A stretch of 18,371 nt of DNA from positions 1 to 18,371 of the forward strand of contig CAXKVV010002112.1 in NCBI GenBank assembly GCA_964058805.1. The letters are read 5' to 3'. The notes beneath the pieces are model-generated. The model did no database searches. It was not told the origin of the DNA and saw nothing but the letters and a program-made list of their open reading frames with translations. The position numbers were made by a program, and so were the translations under genes. Below, one piece after another: positions 16,757-18,371 of this stretch (positions are counted from its first letter, which is position 1; the number at the start of each line of letters is the position of its first letter). This DNA comes from Schoenoplectus triqueter (Eukaryota; Streptophyta; Magnoliopsida; Poales; Cyperaceae).

Positions 16757-18015
16757 CCCCACCCCCATGCAGTGATCAGAACTTATTTAATAACATTATT
16801 AAGCTGCACTAGTGAATTAAGCTTAATAATTCGTCGCGTTAAACAGCAACCGCTAATTAGCAGTAGTGACTTAATTAACTCGACGCATCATGTTTTCACA
16901 AGCAAATATCTTATAACTCGATCAATTAAAATTAATTTTTTTGTATGTATATTTTATTCTTTGCAAGCTTAAAATTTAAAGAGGAATATTAATGTTCGAA
17001 TTATGCTTCAGAGAAGATATGAAAGTGTCCAGAATTAGCCCGAGATGAGTGGGAATTTGGCCAAGTTCAGTGACTCAAGTCCAGCATGGGTGTGGCAAAA
17101 AAATTCAAAATGTAGTCAAATGTTATGGTAATTAAATTAGTAATTATTAACATAATGATCATGTTAAAACAAAACTTTTCTGCAAAATATCTTTTGTTAG
17201 GAAAATTTTAAAGATAAATATAATTTTTCAAAATGCTAAAAACATGGTTGTTGACGATAATACAATTAGTTACATAATAATTCATTCAAAAGAATACAAA
17301 TAATTATATTACTTTAGTATTTAAATTGTATCTTAGAGACATCATATCATCTCTTTAAGTAAAGATAGAGAAAAAATAATATGAGTCATTTGATTATGAT
17401 AAATGAATTGGAGAAACAAAAACAATAATGAAATTTTTTAATGATGTGATATAGCTAATAAACTTAGAAAACTAATCCATTTTGGCCCTTGACAAGTGGT
17501 TTCCCTTTTTTTTATGTTTATCAGCCTAAGCTCACCACGCCGCTTTGATTACTAATTAACTGATTTCAAGCAGTATAAAAAGCTGAGTACATATATTCAC
17601 TCAAAATACCATATCGTGGCACAAGATATTCAATGGTGGGAAATTGGGAATGGAAAATTATAAAAACGGCTTTAATTAATATCGATGTTACAAGAATTAA
17701 TATATAATAATATTGAATATTATATAATTACCTTCGGTAGTTATTATTAATTAGTTATAATATACTTTACATATCGTATGTTTGATTGTTTTGAGATAAT
17801 TAAAATGGTGACATCAAGCCGCCAATTTTAAATGTTCATAAAGAATTCCCATCCACATATTTTCGTTTGATTGTTTACTGTGTTTTACCATTACGGAGGA
17901 TGTATATGAGTTGTCACTGCTCACTATATATATACATACTAATTACTAATTAATTAGTAAGTTGGCAATTCAAAACTGCGTGTAAGGCCATGACTCACCG
18001 TGATCAGACATCCAT
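16757..18015. other. AT-rich intergenic DNA between J1 and J2, no gene seen
   Basis: No gene, RNA or element could be supported. A TATA-like cagtataaaaagc lies at 17571-17583 but no gene follows it in the window. An 18-base perfect palindrome, TTACTAATTAATTAGTAA, lies at 17943-17960. Confidence 0.55.
17943..17960. repeat. Perfect 18-base palindrome
   Basis: TTACTAATTAATTAGTAA equals its own reverse complement. In AT-rich DNA this can arise by chance; it could also be a dimeric protein-binding site. No gene nearby supports a role. Confidence 0.6.
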
Positions 18016-18371
18016 CAGTGGCGGATCTAGGATTTTGATCAGAAGTGGACAATTATCATATTATAATGGTTTATCGGGTTCAAATCCATTAACTAATCAG
18101 GTACTAAATAAAAAAATTAATAATTTAATATATATACTTAACTAATAAATTTTTTATTAACAATAAAATAAAGCTCCAAGTAATAGATAATCAAGTTGAT
18201 GAAGAAAGTTTTCGACTAAGGAACTTTATATTTTGATATCTTTGCATAATTATTTCATTATGCATGGTATTAAATTTTTTTTCTCAATAAAAATAACCAG
18301 ACAATTTAGGGGGGGCAAAAGAAATTTCTAGGGGGGTACGTGCCGAAAACATTACTGAAAAAACACTATTT
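18016..18371 (+). mobile_element. hAT-like element J2, cut by the window end
   Basis: The left end CAGTGGCGGATCTAGGATTT is a terminus seen in many plant non-autonomous elements. The sequence then follows J1 (read on its minus strand) through ggtttatcgggttcaaat, agtaatagataatcaagttg, tttgatatctttgcataatt and the gggggg-containing segment near 18309-18337. The right end lies beyond the window. Confidence 0.7.

Noticed and set aside
17571..17583. TATA-box-like cagtataaaaagc as a gene promoter
   Set aside because: No gene or transcript start can be supported downstream, and such strings are frequent in AT-rich DNA.

Overview
The window looks like intergenic, transposon-derived DNA from a flowering plant nuclear genome, probably a eudicot. 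It is AT-rich, full of (TA)n and (GA)n microsatellites, and crowded with small foldback (MITE-like) elements. It also holds a decayed Ty3/gypsy retrotransposon with plant-type Gag and Pol motifs, a CACTA-like inverted-repeat element and hAT-like elements. I find no intact protein-coding gene, tRNA, rRNA or CRISPR array. All open reading frames are short, and most are chance frames in repeats. Species and family assignments come from motif memory, not searches.

Layout. 1-1795: foldback elements joined end to end through (TA)n/(GA)n tracts (A1, B1, B2), then a separate foldback, C. 1800-2470: AT-rich filler. 2507-5340: a non-autonomous CACTA-like element of about 2.8 kb that carries two GC-richer segments and internal duplications. 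5375-6760: the most unique-looking DNA, with no supportable gene. 6766-7087: (ATT)n-type DNA and a palindromic element.

7455-12520: a minus-strand Ty3/gypsy element, probably of the Tat (Retand/Ogre-like) group. Reading from high to low coordinates it has a 5' LTR (12520-12026, TG...CA), a putative primer-binding site, gag, a gap filled with AT-rich DNA and 79-bp tandem repeats, the protease, and the start of reverse transcriptase. The reverse transcriptase is split by a 370-bp foldback MITE (D, 7613-7982), and homology stops at about 7455. No 3' LTR is visible.

13055-14860: a second foldback cluster (F, E, A2, G, H). E, A2, G and H are separated by little more than (TA)n/(GA)n. 14870-15960: AT-rich DNA with small tandem duplications. 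15956-16756: two hAT-like elements almost touching. K has an exact 8-bp target duplication and a G-rich GGGTCGGG interior. J1 is the inverted relative of J2, which runs off the window end at 18016-18371.

The most interesting signal is a superfamily of foldback elements whose edges are microsatellites. Different subfamilies share a subterminal motif and carry a small palindrome inside each long terminal inverted repeat. None shows coding capacity, so any mobility would depend on a transposase encoded elsewhere.
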